A DNA stretch of 37,487 nt from CAYGZC01 sp964354225 (GCA_964354225.1 CAYGZC010000220.1:1-37487); one strand, 5' to 3'. Positions 8,239 to 17,240 are shown, counted from the first letter of the stretch. Made by a program: numbers and translations. The notes: generated by a model from the letters alone, not told the origin.

Positions 8239-8259
8239 ATATAAAAAGGAAAAATTCAA

Positions 8260-8439
8260 ATGCCTAATCCCAAACGACGACAATCAAAATCACGTGGGGC
8301 AAAACGCCGAACACATTACAAGGCAACAAAACCCTCCATTGCTGAATGTCCAAATTGCCACGAGCAGAAACTACTTCACCGAGCGTGCCCAAATTGCGGT
8401 TATTATAATGGTCGATCAATTATTATCCCGAAAGAGTGA
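8260..8439 (+). CDS. rpmF: Ribosomal protein bL32
   Basis: This 59-aa gene starts at ATG 8260 after 'AAAAAGGA' and stops at TGA 8437-8439. It begins 'MPNPKRRQSKSRGAKRRTH', the conserved basic N-terminus of L32, and carries two zinc-binding pairs, 'CPNC' (C30, C33) and 'CPNC' (C43, C46). It is therefore the four-cysteine (C+), zinc-dependent form. The yceD-rpmF-plsX order is one of the most conserved gene arrangements in bacteria and joins ribosome synthesis to lipid synthesis. The gene is easily missed because of its size. Confidence 0.96.
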   Translation: MPNPKRRQSKSRGAKRRTHYKATKPSIAECPNCHEQKLLHRACPNCGYYNGRSIIIPKE

Positions 8440-8536
8440 TAAAACACCCACACAATTCTCTCTTGCCAAACTATATTGAGACGAAATGGATAGACCAGTA
8501 AACAGTTATTATTTTTAGGGTTTATTCTAAATTTCT

Positions 8537-9553
8537 TTGGAAGCCAAATCAACAAACATACGGATTGCAGTTGATGCGATGGGGGGTGATTATGCCCCAC
8601 GTAATGTTATCGAAGGTACACTCCAGGCATTGCGTGAAACCCAAAATCGCTTTGAAGTAATTCTTGTTGGGCCCGAGCTAATGTTGAGAAAAGAATTACA
8701 GCAAGTCCAGCAGGAAAAGCTCCATTATCAGATTACCGATGCATCACAGGTGATTGACATGCACGATTCAGCAACAGCTGGAGTGAAGCAAAAGCGTGAT
8801 TCCTCTATTAGTGTTGGTATAACACTTCAAAAAAGTGGTAAAGCAGATGCATTTGTTAGCGCTGGTCACTCGGGTGCAGTGATGTCGACGGCAACTTTAA
8901 TCTTAGGTCGCATTGAAGGCATCAGCCGTCCAACAATTGGCACGTTTTTCCCTACTGAACGTGGTGCTTGTTTATTGCTCGATGCAGGCGCAAACGTAGA
9001 TTGCAAATCCCAACATCTATATGAATTTGCCCTGATGGGAAGTATTTATACAAGCGAAATGTTTCAGATTCAAAATCCCACGGTGGGATTATTGAATATT
9101 GGGGAGGAAGAATCGAAAGGTAATGATACTGCGAAAGAAACATTTAAACTTTTTAAAAAAAGCAAACTGAATTTTATAGGTAACGTAGAAGGGCGGGATA
9201 TATTAACCGGGAAAGCAGATGTTGTTATTTGTGACGGATTCATTGGGAACATTATTTTAAAGTTTGGTGAGAGTGTTCCATCTTTTTTTAAAAGCCGTAT
9301 AAAGGAAGTTATTGAGAAAAATTTATTCATGAAAATTCTTGGTGTGTTTATGCGAAAAACCATGCGAGCGGCATTCAAAAGCATGGATTACGAAGAATAT
9401 GGTGGTGTGCCCGTGTTGGGTGTTAGTGGTATTGCAATTATCGGTCACGGGAAATCGACACCGAAGGCAATAAAGAATATGATTCTTCGGGCTGAGGAAA
9501 TGGTCCGGAAAAATATCAATCTCAGGATACAAGAAGCATTGGTAAAAGTATAA
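8537..9553 (+). CDS. plsX: Phosphate acyltransferase PlsX
   Basis: PlsX makes acyl-phosphate from acyl-ACP, the first step of glycerophospholipid synthesis through PlsY, and acts at the membrane surface. The 338-aa protein begins near the family's standard N-terminus ('IRIAVDAMGGDYAP'). TTG 8537 is the only reasonable start, since the upstream in-frame ATG at 8486 runs into a stop. There is no convincing Shine-Dalgarno close by. Other landmarks are 'FVSAGHSGAVMS', 'LLLDAGANVDC', 'GLLNIGEEESKGND', 'GNVEGRDI' and 'VICDGFIGNIILK'. The stop overlaps fabH (TAATG). Confidence 0.96.
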   Translation: MEAKSTNIRIAVDAMGGDYAPRNVIEGTLQALRETQNRFEVILVGPELMLRKELQQVQQEKLHYQITDASQVIDMHDSATAGVKQKRDSSISVGITLQKSGKADAFVSAGHSGAVMSTATLILGRIEGISRPTIGTFFPTERGACLLLDAGANVDCKSQHLYEFALMGSIYTSEMFQIQNPTVGLLNIGEEESKGNDTAKETFKLFKKSKLNFIGNVEGRDILTGKADVVICDGFIGNIILKFGESVPSFFKSRIKEVIEKNLFMKILGVFMRKTMRAAFKSMDYEEYGGVPVLGVSGIAIIGHGKSTPKAIKNMILRAEEMVRKNINLRIQEALVKV

Positions 9554-10581
9554 TGAAAAATGAAAATCAAAAACGCCAACGGGCTGCAATTACAGCAGTT
9601 GGCCATTGGGTGCCCGAGAAGATTCTCTCAAATGCTGATTTTGTAAAAATGGTAGATACAACCGATGAATGGATCAGAGCAAGGACTGGCATCGTCGAAA
9701 GACGAATTCTTGAAAATGGCGCAACTTCTGAATTGGGTGCTAAAGCTGCCGAGGCGGTTTTAAGGAATCGCGGGATTGGTCCTGAGGAAATCGATGTCAT
9801 CATCGTTGCCACAGTCACACCAGACATGTTATTCCCACCGACCGCTTGCATCATTCAAGAAAAAATTGGTGCGAAGAAAGCGTGGGGATTTGATCTTTCC
9901 GCTGCGTGTTCTGGATTCGTTTTTGCTTTAGTGGTTGGAACACAGCTTATCGAAGCAGGCACATTCAAGAAAGTTCTGGTGATCGGAGCAGATAAGATGA
10001 GCTCTATAACCGATTATACAGACAGAAACACGTGTGTTCTTTTTGGTGATGCGGGTGCTGCAGTTCTCTTGGAGCCGAGCGATGACCCAAACATAGGGAT
10101 ACTCGATTTCCAACTCTACTGCGATGGCTCAGGCGAAAAATATCTTCACATGAAAGGTGGCGGAAGTCTGAACCCCCCAACGCATGAAACTGTTGACAAA
10201 AAGTGGCATTATATTTATCAGGATGGTAAAGCAGTTTTCAAAGTTGCTGTTATAGGTATGGCTGATGTCTCGGCTGAGATCATGCAGCGTAATAATCTCA
10301 CTGGCAATGATGTTGATTATTTAGTTCCTCATCAGGCGAACCTGCGAATCATCGATGCTTGCAGAGATCGCATGGGACTCGATCCCTCCAAGGTGATGAT
10401 CAATATCGATAGATATGGTAATACAACGGCTGCTACGATTCCGCTTTGTCTTTCAGAATGGTGGCAGACAGGAAAGTTGAAACGTGGCAATACGATCGTA
10501 CTTTCGAGTTTTGGTGCTGGTTATACATGGGGCGCCATCTTAGTAAAATGGTCTATTGATAGTCCTAAAAAATATTTATAG
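9553..10581 (+). CDS. fabH: 3-oxoacyl-ACP synthase III (KAS III)
   Basis: FabH condenses acetyl-CoA (or a branched acyl-CoA) with malonyl-ACP to start fatty-acid synthesis. The 342-aa protein carries the full catalytic triad: Cys119 in 'SAACSGF', His260 in 'LVPHQANLR' and Asn290 in 'YGNTTAATIP'. 'TTDEWIRARTGI' near residue 37 is the usual CoA-binding region. It overlaps the plsX stop by one base, and fabD starts one base after its stop, so the three are translationally linked. Whether it prefers straight or branched primers cannot be read from sequence. Confidence 0.97.
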   Translation: MKNENQKRQRAAITAVGHWVPEKILSNADFVKMVDTTDEWIRARTGIVERRILENGATSELGAKAAEAVLRNRGIGPEEIDVIIVATVTPDMLFPPTACIIQEKIGAKKAWGFDLSAACSGFVFALVVGTQLIEAGTFKKVLVIGADKMSSITDYTDRNTCVLFGDAGAAVLLEPSDDPNIGILDFQLYCDGSGEKYLHMKGGGSLNPPTHETVDKKWHYIYQDGKAVFKVAVIGMADVSAEIMQRNNLTGNDVDYLVPHQANLRIIDACRDRMGLDPSKVMINIDRYGNTTAATIPLCLSEWWQTGKLKRGNTIVLSSFGAGYTWGAILVKWSIDSPKKYL

Positions 10582-10582
10582 A

Positions 10583-11503
10583 ATGTCGAAGGTTGCCTAT
10601 ATATTCCCGGGTCAAGGTTCCCAATATGTTGGAATGGGAAAGGATTTGTTTGAGCAGAACACTGTAGCTCGCGACCTTTATGAAAAGGCGGATTCAATAT
10701 TAGGTTTCGAATTATCGAAGATTTGTTTCAACGGACCAGAAGAAATACTTAGGCGAACAGAGAATACACAGCCCGCAATATTTTTGCACAGCATCGCTCT
10801 TATGAACCTCGTAAGTCGAAATAGTGTATCGATGGTTGCCGGACATTCTCTTGGTGAATATTCAGCGCTCGTTGTTGCCGGGGCAATAAGATTTGAAGAT
10901 GGATTGCGATTAGTGCGTTTACGTGGTGAGTTGATGCAGGAAGCGGGTGAGCGGGAGAAAGGCACGATGGCGGCAGTTGTTGGCATTGAGCCTAAAGTTG
11001 TTGAAGTTGTTTGCAGTGAGGCAAGCAATGTTGGAGTAGTTCAATGTGCTAATTTCAATTCACCCGGTCAAATTGTAATAAGCGGCTCGGTTGATGGAGT
11101 TCGGAAAGCGATGGAAATTGCCAAAACCAAAGGTGCAAAGTTAGTAAAAGAATTAATCGTCAGCGGTGCATTCCATTCGCCGTTAATGCGAAGCGCTTCC
11201 GAGGGCTTAAAATCGGCACTCGCGAAAACCGTTATAGAAAGCTCTCCAGTACCATTTTATCCGAATGTTACAGGACAATGTGTGCAAAATGCCGAAGAAA
11301 TTCGTACATTGCTGAACAAACAATTAACAAGCCCGGTGCGCTGGGAAGAATCAATCCAGCAAATGATTGCCGATGGGGCAGCCACATTTATCGAAATAGG
11401 TCCGGGCAAAGTACTTCAAGGTTTGATTAAGCGCATCAATAGCAATGTTGATGTGAAAGGTATTGATAAATATGAAGATGTTATTAAATTAGCCAAGGCA
11501 TGA
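10583..11503 (+). CDS. fabD: Malonyl-CoA:ACP transacylase
   Basis: FabD loads malonate onto ACP. The true start is ATG 10583, one base after the fabH stop, giving 'MSKVAYIFPGQGSQYVGMG', the standard N-terminus. A TTG at 10556 would only add residues encoded inside fabH. At 306 aa it has Gln11 of 'GQGSQ', the nucleophile Ser89 in 'GHSLGEYSAL', Arg114 and catalytic His198 in 'SGAFHSPLM'. Its stop overlaps the fabG start (ATGA). Confidence 0.97.
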   Translation: MSKVAYIFPGQGSQYVGMGKDLFEQNTVARDLYEKADSILGFELSKICFNGPEEILRRTENTQPAIFLHSIALMNLVSRNSVSMVAGHSLGEYSALVVAGAIRFEDGLRLVRLRGELMQEAGEREKGTMAAVVGIEPKVVEVVCSEASNVGVVQCANFNSPGQIVISGSVDGVRKAMEIAKTKGAKLVKELIVSGAFHSPLMRSASEGLKSALAKTVIESSPVPFYPNVTGQCVQNAEEIRTLLNKQLTSPVRWEESIQQMIADGAATFIEIGPGKVLQGLIKRINSNVDVKGIDKYEDVIKLAKA

Positions 11504-12255
11504 TGCTCATGGGAACTCTTGACAATAAAGTTGCAGTTGTAACTGGCAGCGCACAGGGCATCGGTAAATCGATTGCACTCAAACTTGCTGGTGCGGGAGC
11601 GAGTATCGTGGTAACCGATATGAACCCTGAAGGAATAAATCAAACAGCAAAAGAAATTGAAATGCTTGGACGCAAAGCTCTGGCTGTTAAATGTAATGTA
11701 GCCGATGCTAACGATGTGGATGACCTGACTAAAAAGATTCAAGATACATTTCCAACAGTCGACATCCTTGTTAATAATGCTGGAATTACGCGGGATAATC
11801 TTTTGATGAGAATGGACGAAAAAGACTGGGACCTGGTTTTATCTGTCAACTTAAAAGGACCTTTTCTGGTAACGAAAGCACTCAGCCAGATGATGATGCG
11901 CCAAAGGTATGGTCGTATTATAAACGTAGCATCAGTGGTTGGTCTCATGGGTAATGCAGGTCAGGCAAATTATTCGGCTTCCAAAGGCGGACTGGTTGCT
12001 TTTACAAAATCTGTTGCAAAAGAACTTGCATCTCGCAATATTACATGTAATGCGGTAGCACCGGGATTTATTGAAACACCTATGACCGCGAAGCTGCAGG
12101 ATAAAGTAAAAGAAAATTACATCAAAGCCATTCCTCTCAACCGATTTGGCAGTGCGGACGATGTTGCTAATGCAACTTTGTTTTTAGCTTCAGATGAAGC
12201 AAGCTATATTACCGGACAGGTAATCGGTATTGATGGCGGTATGTTTATGAGATAA
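11500..12255 (+). CDS. fabG: 3-oxoacyl-ACP reductase
   Basis: FabG is the NADPH-dependent ketoreductase of the elongation cycle. The protein is a classical short-chain dehydrogenase: cofactor motif 'TGSAQGIG' (15-22), 'NNAG' (92-95), and catalytic Ser145, Tyr158 and Lys162 in 'NYSASKGG'. It ends with the usual 'ITGQVIGIDGGMFM'. Three in-frame ATGs (11500, 11503, 11509) are possible. The first overlaps the fabD stop by 4 bases, while the third gives the typical 'MGTLDNKVAVVTG'. Length is 251 aa from the first. Confidence 0.96.
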   Translation: MMLMGTLDNKVAVVTGSAQGIGKSIALKLAGAGASIVVTDMNPEGINQTAKEIEMLGRKALAVKCNVADANDVDDLTKKIQDTFPTVDILVNNAGITRDNLLMRMDEKDWDLVLSVNLKGPFLVTKALSQMMMRQRYGRIINVASVVGLMGNAGQANYSASKGGLVAFTKSVAKELASRNITCNAVAPGFIETPMTAKLQDKVKENYIKAIPLNRFGSADDVANATLFLASDEASYITGQVIGIDGGMFMR

Positions 12256-12318
12256 ATGAAAAAAGCTTATTAAGAGTAAATAATAAAAATAAAATCAATA
12301 ATATAAGGAGAAAACCTT

Positions 12319-12555
12319 ATGGCAGATATAGAAGCAAAAGTAAAAGAGATCGTTATGAACAAATTAGGCGTGGAAGCATCACAAGTTACCCCAACCGCTT
12401 CCTTTACAAATGATCTTGGGGCAGATTCTCTTGATACTGTTGAGTTGGTGATGGAATTTGAAAAAGCATTCAATCTCCAGATTCCAGATGAGGATGCTGA
12501 GAAAATTTCTACGGTCGGTGATGCCATAAATTACCTTACGAGCAAGGCAAAATAG
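12319..12555 (+). CDS. acpP: Acyl carrier protein
   Basis: The 78-aa acidic helical protein contains the phosphopantetheine site 'LGADSLDTVELVM' (Ser37). ATG 12319 follows an excellent Shine-Dalgarno, AAGGAG at 12305-12310 with 8-base spacing. This is the best ribosome-binding site of the operon, as expected for its most abundant product. A 63-bp gap before it and a 74-bp gap after it break the otherwise overlapping gene string, leaving room for extra transcription or RNA-processing signals. Confidence 0.97.
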   Translation: MADIEAKVKEIVMNKLGVEASQVTPTASFTNDLGADSLDTVELVMEFEKAFNLQIPDEDAEKISTVGDAINYLTSKAK

Positions 12556-12597
12556 CATCATTAAATCAAATCACCAAAATAATATCACGAACGTAAT

Positions 12598-12614
12598 ATC
12601 TTTGTGATAAAGAT
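12598..12614 (+). other. Small stem-loop between acpP and fabF
   Basis: ATCTTT-GTGAT-AAAGAT forms a perfect 6-bp stem with a 5-base loop about 16 bases before the fabF start codon. It has no U-tract, so it is not a terminator. It could stabilise the acpP 3' end or modulate fabF translation, or be fortuitous. Confidence 0.3.
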
Positions 12615-12629
12615 TTATGTGGAGAATAA

Positions 12630-13883
12630 ATGAATACTAATCATGCTAATCGGCATCGTGTCGTTGTGACGGGAATGGGGGTTGTTACTCCCATTGGCTT
12701 GAATGTTGAAGAGAGCTGGAGGAACTCTCTTGCCGGTAAAAGTGGTGTTGGCAGCATCACCTATTTTGATCCGGGCAAATACGACACAAAAATCGCAGCG
12801 GAGCTGAAAGGATTTAATCCACTGAACTTCTTAGAGAAAAAAGAAGTCAACCGAATGGATCCATTCACACAATATGGTATGGCATCGGCAGGGATGGCAT
12901 TAACTAATTCCGGACTTGACCTAGAGAAAGAAAACCGAGATCGTATTGGTGTTATCTTTGGATCCGGAATTGGCGGGATGCTGACATGGCATCAGCAGAT
13001 GCAAACATACTATGAAAATGGTCCCAGCCGAATCAGTCCTTTCTTCGTGCCGATGATGATTGCCGATATAGCTGCGGGACATATCTCTATGCGATATAAG
13101 CTGAAGGGTCCAAATTATGCCACAACTTCTGCCTGTGCAACTTCATCGCATGCTATCGCCGATGCATTTATGATTATCCAGCGAGGTGATGCGGATGTAA
13201 TGTTTACAGGCGGCTCGGAAGCTGCCATTACACCTATGGGTATCGGTGGTTTTAATGCTATGAAGGCGCTATCGACACGTAATGATGAGCCGGAAAAAGC
13301 AAGCCGACCATTCGATGCAAAGCGTGATGGTTTTGTGATGGGTGAAGGCGGTGGTGTGATAATTTTAGAGGAACTGCAGCATGCACTGAATCGTGGAGCA
13401 AAAATTTATGCAGAGTTGGGCGGCATCGGGCTTACTGCCGATGCTCACCATATCACTGCACCCGCACCGGGTGGAGAAGGAGCCGTTCGTTCGATGCGAT
13501 TGTGTTTGAAAGATGCTAACCTGAATCCATCTGATATTGATTACATAAACGCACATGGAACTTCGACACTATTCAATGATAAAACTGAAACACAGGCAAT
13601 TAAAACTGTATTTGGTGAGCATGTATATAAACTTCACATAAGCTCAACAAAATCGATGACTGGACACCTGCTCGGTGCTGCCGGAGCTATAGAAGCGATT
13701 ATTACAGTTCTTGCAATCAATAACGGAGTAATGCCGCCGACCATCAATTACGAATTTCCGGATCCGGAGTGCGATCTTAACTATATTCCTAACAAACCGA
13801 TTCAGAAGGATGTGAAAGCGGCTATCAGCAACACGTTCGGATTTGGTGGTCACAACGCATCATTGTTGTTTAAGAAATATTAA
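12630..13883 (+). CDS. fabF: 3-oxoacyl-ACP synthase II (KAS II)
   Basis: FabF performs chain elongation with malonyl-ACP. The 417-aa protein has the KAS I/II active site: Cys169 in 'TTSACATSSHA', His309 in 'NAHGTST', Lys341 and His346 in 'KSMTGHLLGAAG', and a C-terminal 'NTFGFGGHNASLLF'. 'DKTETQAIKTVFG' is typical of FabF rather than FabB. GGAG lies about 6 bases before ATG 12630. The gene follows acpP, the canonical order. Confidence 0.97.
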   Translation: MNTNHANRHRVVVTGMGVVTPIGLNVEESWRNSLAGKSGVGSITYFDPGKYDTKIAAELKGFNPLNFLEKKEVNRMDPFTQYGMASAGMALTNSGLDLEKENRDRIGVIFGSGIGGMLTWHQQMQTYYENGPSRISPFFVPMMIADIAAGHISMRYKLKGPNYATTSACATSSHAIADAFMIIQRGDADVMFTGGSEAAITPMGIGGFNAMKALSTRNDEPEKASRPFDAKRDGFVMGEGGGVIILEELQHALNRGAKIYAELGGIGLTADAHHITAPAPGGEGAVRSMRLCLKDANLNPSDIDYINAHGTSTLFNDKTETQAIKTVFGEHVYKLHISSTKSMTGHLLGAAGAIEAIITVLAINNGVMPPTINYEFPDPECDLNYIPNKPIQKDVKAAISNTFGFGGHNASLLFKKY

Positions 13884-13904
13884 GCGACTTGATGTTTGAT
13901 ATTT

Positions 13905-14681
13905 ATGATAAATTTACGTTATTTTCTTACAAAGCTCAGCCAATTATTTGGCAGTCGACAAGAAAAACATTCTGCAAAAATTGATTTTGGCAAACTCGAA
14001 AGAGTTCTACATTATACCATTCACAACAGGCAGTTATTCCGCGAGGCATTATCCCACCGTTCCTATCTTCAGATCGTTAATGATGTAACCGCGATATCGA
14101 ACGAGCGGTTAGAGTTTCTCGGCGATTCGGTGTTGAACCTGGTTGTCGGGGAGTATCTTTTCCATCAGAATCCCGGAGCAGAAGAAGGTGAATTAACAAA
14201 GGTTCGCGCTCGTTTTGTTAATCGCAAGGCGCTGAGTATTTATGCACGCGAACTTCGACTATCGGATTTTATGCTCATGAATCCGCACATCGCACAAATT
14301 TCCAATAGAGGAATGGAAACCATCCTTTCTGATGCGTTCGAGGCGATTATCGGAGCCATATATTTAGACGGCGGATATCAACAAGCCAAACTGTTTATTG
14401 ATTTGTGTTTGAGCGCTGCAACCAGACAGGGAATTCTAATATTGGAAGATGAAAATTTTAAAAGTCAATTGCTCGAGCAATCGCAGGCAGATGTACGTGG
14501 GATACCGCGTTATGTCACGGTTCAGGAAATAGGACCTGATCACGACCGCACCTTCACCGTTGAGGTTTTTATTGGGAAAAAACCATACGGTGTTGGAATT
14601 GGTAAGAATAAAAAAGATGCCGAGCAAGCGGCAGCCGAGCAGGCACTGCAAAACTTCAACCATGACGAAGAAATAACATGA
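13905..14681 (+). CDS. rnc: Ribonuclease III
   Basis: RNase III cleaves double-stranded RNA in rRNA and mRNA maturation. I use ATG 13905; an in-frame TTG at 13896 would add three residues. The 258-aa protein has an N-terminal extension, then the catalytic domain with the family signature 'ERLEFLGDSVLNLVV' (about 67-81, including metal ligands Glu70 and Asp74) and the second metal pair in 'LSDAFEAIIGAIYLD' (Asp143, Glu146). A C-terminal dsRNA-binding domain occupies about 185-258 ('DAEQAAAEQAL'). fabF-rnc adjacency is common in bacteria. The stop overlaps the next start (ATGA). Confidence 0.96.
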   Translation: MINLRYFLTKLSQLFGSRQEKHSAKIDFGKLERVLHYTIHNRQLFREALSHRSYLQIVNDVTAISNERLEFLGDSVLNLVVGEYLFHQNPGAEEGELTKVRARFVNRKALSIYARELRLSDFMLMNPHIAQISNRGMETILSDAFEAIIGAIYLDGGYQQAKLFIDLCLSAATRQGILILEDENFKSQLLEQSQADVRGIPRYVTVQEIGPDHDRTFTVEVFIGKKPYGVGIGKNKKDAEQAAAEQALQNFNHDEEIT

Positions 14682-15097
14682 AAACACTCACTGGCACAGA
14701 GATAAAAATAATTCTCCAGGAAGCTAAAACGATTGCAATTGTTGGTGCATCAGATAAACCCGACAGAGACAGTTTCAAGGTCATGCAATTTCTTATACAG
14801 TGTGGGTACAATGTTATCCCTGTTAATCCTGCCTATAAGGAAATTATTGGCAAGAAATGTTACCCAAACTTGAGTGAAATTCCCGAGCGCATCGATATTG
14901 TAGATATATTCCGAAGATCGGAGGATGTGGAACCTATTGTTTCAGATGCGATTACGATCAAAGCAAAGACAATCTGGATGCAGCTGGGCGTAGTGAATGA
15001 AGAAGCGGGACAAATGGCTGTTGATGCCGGTATAAATGTTGTGATGGATCGCTGTATCAAGATTGAATATACATCTCTCATCGCTCATCGATCCTGA
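14678..15097 (+). CDS. CoA-binding (YccU-type) Rossmann protein
   Basis: The 139-aa protein begins at an ATG overlapping the rnc stop. It is a small stand-alone CoA_binding_2 domain: 'IAIVGASDKPDRDSFKVMQFLIQCGYNVIPVNP' is the dinucleotide/CoA-binding start, followed by 'GKKCYPNLSEIPERIDIVDIFRRSEDVEPIV', 'IWMQLGVVNEEAG' and 'VMDRCIKIEY'. This matches YccU-like proteins related to the CoA-binding domain of succinyl-CoA synthetase. Biological function is unknown; its place between rnc and an Omp85 gene gives no strong hint. Confidence 0.88.
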   Translation: MKTLTGTEIKIILQEAKTIAIVGASDKPDRDSFKVMQFLIQCGYNVIPVNPAYKEIIGKKCYPNLSEIPERIDIVDIFRRSEDVEPIVSDAITIKAKTIWMQLGVVNEEAGQMAVDAGINVVMDRCIKIEYTSLIAHRS

Positions 15098-16432
15098 ATG
15101 AAAATAATCATTCTCTGTTTTGTTCTTCTCCTATTAGATATCACTCCACTTCTCGGCCAAGAATCACAAGCGCAGCGTGATTCGTCGTTAATTTCTTCCG
15201 ATACACTCCTAGTTATCGATAACATCATTGTTGTTGGAAATTCGAACACAAAAGATTTTGTCATTGTACGCGAGATGTCGCTGCAACCGAATTCTCAGAT
15301 TACACAGGAGTTACTTCATTACGATCAGGAGCGCATCTACAGTCTTGGTCTCTTCAATCGGGTTAAGCTTCATCTTGTACCAACATCTTCTGGTAAAGCC
15401 AATATCATCGTGGAAGTTAGCGAGCGATGGTATATTTTTCCATTCCCGGTGTTCGGTATAAAGGATAGAGATTGGGAAAAATTCTATTATGGTGCAGGAA
15501 TTTTACATTCGAATTTCCGTGGACGAAATGAAAAACTTTTCGCAACCGTCATTCTTGGCTATGATCCTTCTGTTGTACTTTCTTATCGCAATCCGTTCAT
15601 CAGTGATGATGGATCTAATATGCTTGATGCAAGGTTTTCGTATAACAAAATCCGCAACAAGAGTGTTGCTGCGAGCGAAGGTGGAAATAATTTTGATGAA
15701 CAGCATTTTTCATTTCTACTTAGTATTGGAAAACGAATCGGCATCAAACATACTTTCTGGCTAAGCGCTGGCTATGAGTTAGTTAATATTTCTGAATATC
15801 AGCCGGGTAGAACGATTTCAAAAGATGGTAAGGATAAATTTCCTATTGTCGGTTTCAGCTACTTGTACGATACACGTGACCTGTACGAGTATCCGTCGTA
15901 CGGAACACTCATTAAATTTTCAATAACGAAATATGGTTTCCCCGCCGATAAAGTTGACATCATTCGTTATGGCGGAGACCTGCGACGTTACATCCCATTG
16001 TTTTCAAAGTTCGTTCTAACAGGAAGAGCATTTACAGATATTGCTGCGGCTGGTCCCACACCAAGCTACAACAGGATTTACTTTGGATATGGAGAACGGA
16101 TTCGAGGACACTTTCGCAAGGTAATGGAAGGAGAAAATATTTTTGGTGTGTCCACCGAGCTGCATTATCCTCTCCTGTCACCCATGTACATAAATCTCGA
16201 TTTTCTGCCGCCGGAGTTCAGTGTGTTAAAATTCGGTGCTGTTGCCGCTGCCTTCGGCGATGCGGGAACCGTCTGGTTCCGTCGCGAGCCGTTTGCTGTA
16301 AATTCATTTGTAAAAGGATATGGTTTCGGTATCCATTTCCTTCTGCCTTATAGCTGGGTGCTTCGGACCGATTTTGCCTGGAATGAATACCGCCGCAGTG
16401 AATTCATTCTCGACCTCGGCTCCTCATTTTGA
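15098..16432 (+). CDS. Short Omp85-family protein (one POTRA plus barrel)
   Basis: ATG 15098 immediately follows the previous TGA with no spacer. The 444-aa protein has a signal peptide (to about residue 22). One POTRA-like domain covers about residues 35-110 ('IDNIIVVGNSNTKDFVIVREM', 'IYSLGLFNRVKLHLVP', 'IIVEVSERW'). A ~330-residue beta barrel follows, with 'FSYLYDTRDLYEYPSYG', 'YFGYGERIRGHF', 'STELHYPLLSP' and 'FGDAGTVWF'. It is much shorter than BamA (five POTRAs) and TamA (three). Single-POTRA Omp85 proteins exist in Bacteroidetes and related phyla, but their cargo is generally unknown. Its operon position among lipid-synthesis genes suggests envelope biogenesis. Confidence 0.85.
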   Translation: MKIIILCFVLLLLDITPLLGQESQAQRDSSLISSDTLLVIDNIIVVGNSNTKDFVIVREMSLQPNSQITQELLHYDQERIYSLGLFNRVKLHLVPTSSGKANIIVEVSERWYIFPFPVFGIKDRDWEKFYYGAGILHSNFRGRNEKLFATVILGYDPSVVLSYRNPFISDDGSNMLDARFSYNKIRNKSVAASEGGNNFDEQHFSFLLSIGKRIGIKHTFWLSAGYELVNISEYQPGRTISKDGKDKFPIVGFSYLYDTRDLYEYPSYGTLIKFSITKYGFPADKVDIIRYGGDLRRYIPLFSKFVLTGRAFTDIAAAGPTPSYNRIYFGYGERIRGHFRKVMEGENIFGVSTELHYPLLSPMYINLDFLPPEFSVLKFGAVAAAFGDAGTVWFRREPFAVNSFVKGYGFGIHFLLPYSWVLRTDFAWNEYRRSEFILDLGSSF

Positions 16433-16480
16433 CCTTTCTAAGATTTTTTGCATTTTTCTTTGTACCTTTTACATTTATTT

Positions 16481-17194
16481 ATGGATTACTTCTACTGCCC
16501 CCCTGAAAATATCTCGGGGAATTCTATCACCATAGATGGTGATGAATACTCTCACCTCACGCACGTTATGCGGAAGAAAACCGGCGATGAGATCCGTGTT
16601 GTCGACGGGAAAGGAACAGCGTATGATGTGCGGCTGAAAGAAATTAAAAAGAAAACAGCAGCGGGGGTTATCCTCGAATCATATAAGAACCACAACGAAT
16701 CAGATATTACCGTAACGCTTGGAGTTGGAATTCTTAAAAATCCATCCAAGTTTGATTTCCTTGTTGAGAAAGTATCGGAGCTTGGTGTGAAGGAAATCGT
16801 TCCGATTCACACCGAGCGCACTATTCCATCACATGCAAAAGTGGATCGCTGGCAGAAGCTGGCTCTTGCTGCAATGAAACAATCATGCCGCTCGTATTTG
16901 CCGCGGGTAAGGGAAATGGTCTCGCTCTATGATTTTCTAAGCGAGAAGTGTATATATGATATTAAATTGATTGCGCATGAGCAGGAGGGAGACGCATCTC
17001 CGATTCAAAAGATTTCTACCAATGAAACACGCTCGGTTGTCGTTATTATTGGACCTGAGGGCGGCTTCAGTGATGATGAAATTGATAGATGCCTCGCGGC
17101 AGGTTACAAACAAATCTATTTTGGCGACCGGCGATTAAGAACGGAGACAGCGGCTATTGTTGCAGCAGCGATGTTCATCGTCCCTTCTGTTTAA
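16481..17194 (+). CDS. rsmE: 16S rRNA (uracil-1498-N3)-methyltransferase
   Basis: RsmE methylates U1498 of 16S rRNA using S-adenosylmethionine. ATG 16481 gives 'MDYFYCPPE', the usual N-terminus of the family; the frame extends to 16448 but those residues are not conserved. The 237-aa protein has the N-terminal PUA-like part ('EYSHLTHVMRKKTGDEI'), then the SPOUT domain with 'KLALAAMKQSCRS', 'IGPEGGFSDDEI' and the knot 'FGDRRLRTETAAIVA'. It appears to be the last gene of the fab-rnc transcription unit. Confidence 0.95.
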   Translation: MDYFYCPPENISGNSITIDGDEYSHLTHVMRKKTGDEIRVVDGKGTAYDVRLKEIKKKTAAGVILESYKNHNESDITVTLGVGILKNPSKFDFLVEKVSELGVKEIVPIHTERTIPSHAKVDRWQKLALAAMKQSCRSYLPRVREMVSLYDFLSEKCIYDIKLIAHEQEGDASPIQKISTNETRSVVVIIGPEGGFSDDEIDRCLAAGYKQIYFGDRRLRTETAAIVAAAMFIVPSV

Positions 17195-17208
17195 TTAGTA
17201 ACATGTAT

Positions 17209-17240
17209 AAAAAAATGGCAGGTTTAACACAAAACCTGCC
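17209..17240 (-). terminator. Rho-independent terminator of the 17.3-18.0 kb gene
   Basis: GGCAGGTTT (17217-17225) and AAACCTGCC (17232-17240) form a perfect 9-bp stem with a 6-base loop. Read on the minus strand it is followed by seven T (17215-17209), as required for termination of the gene ending at 17315. On the plus strand the tail is not U-rich, so termination of rsmE there would be weaker. Confidence 0.85.

Noticed and set aside
8147..8479. 110-codon plus-strand frame over the yceD end and rpmF
   Set aside because: It is out of frame with both conserved genes; rpmF at 8260-8439 explains the region.
17217..17240. Terminator of rsmE on the plus strand
   Set aside because: The stem is perfect, but the following plus-strand bases are not a T-run; the T-run exists only for minus-strand transcription.
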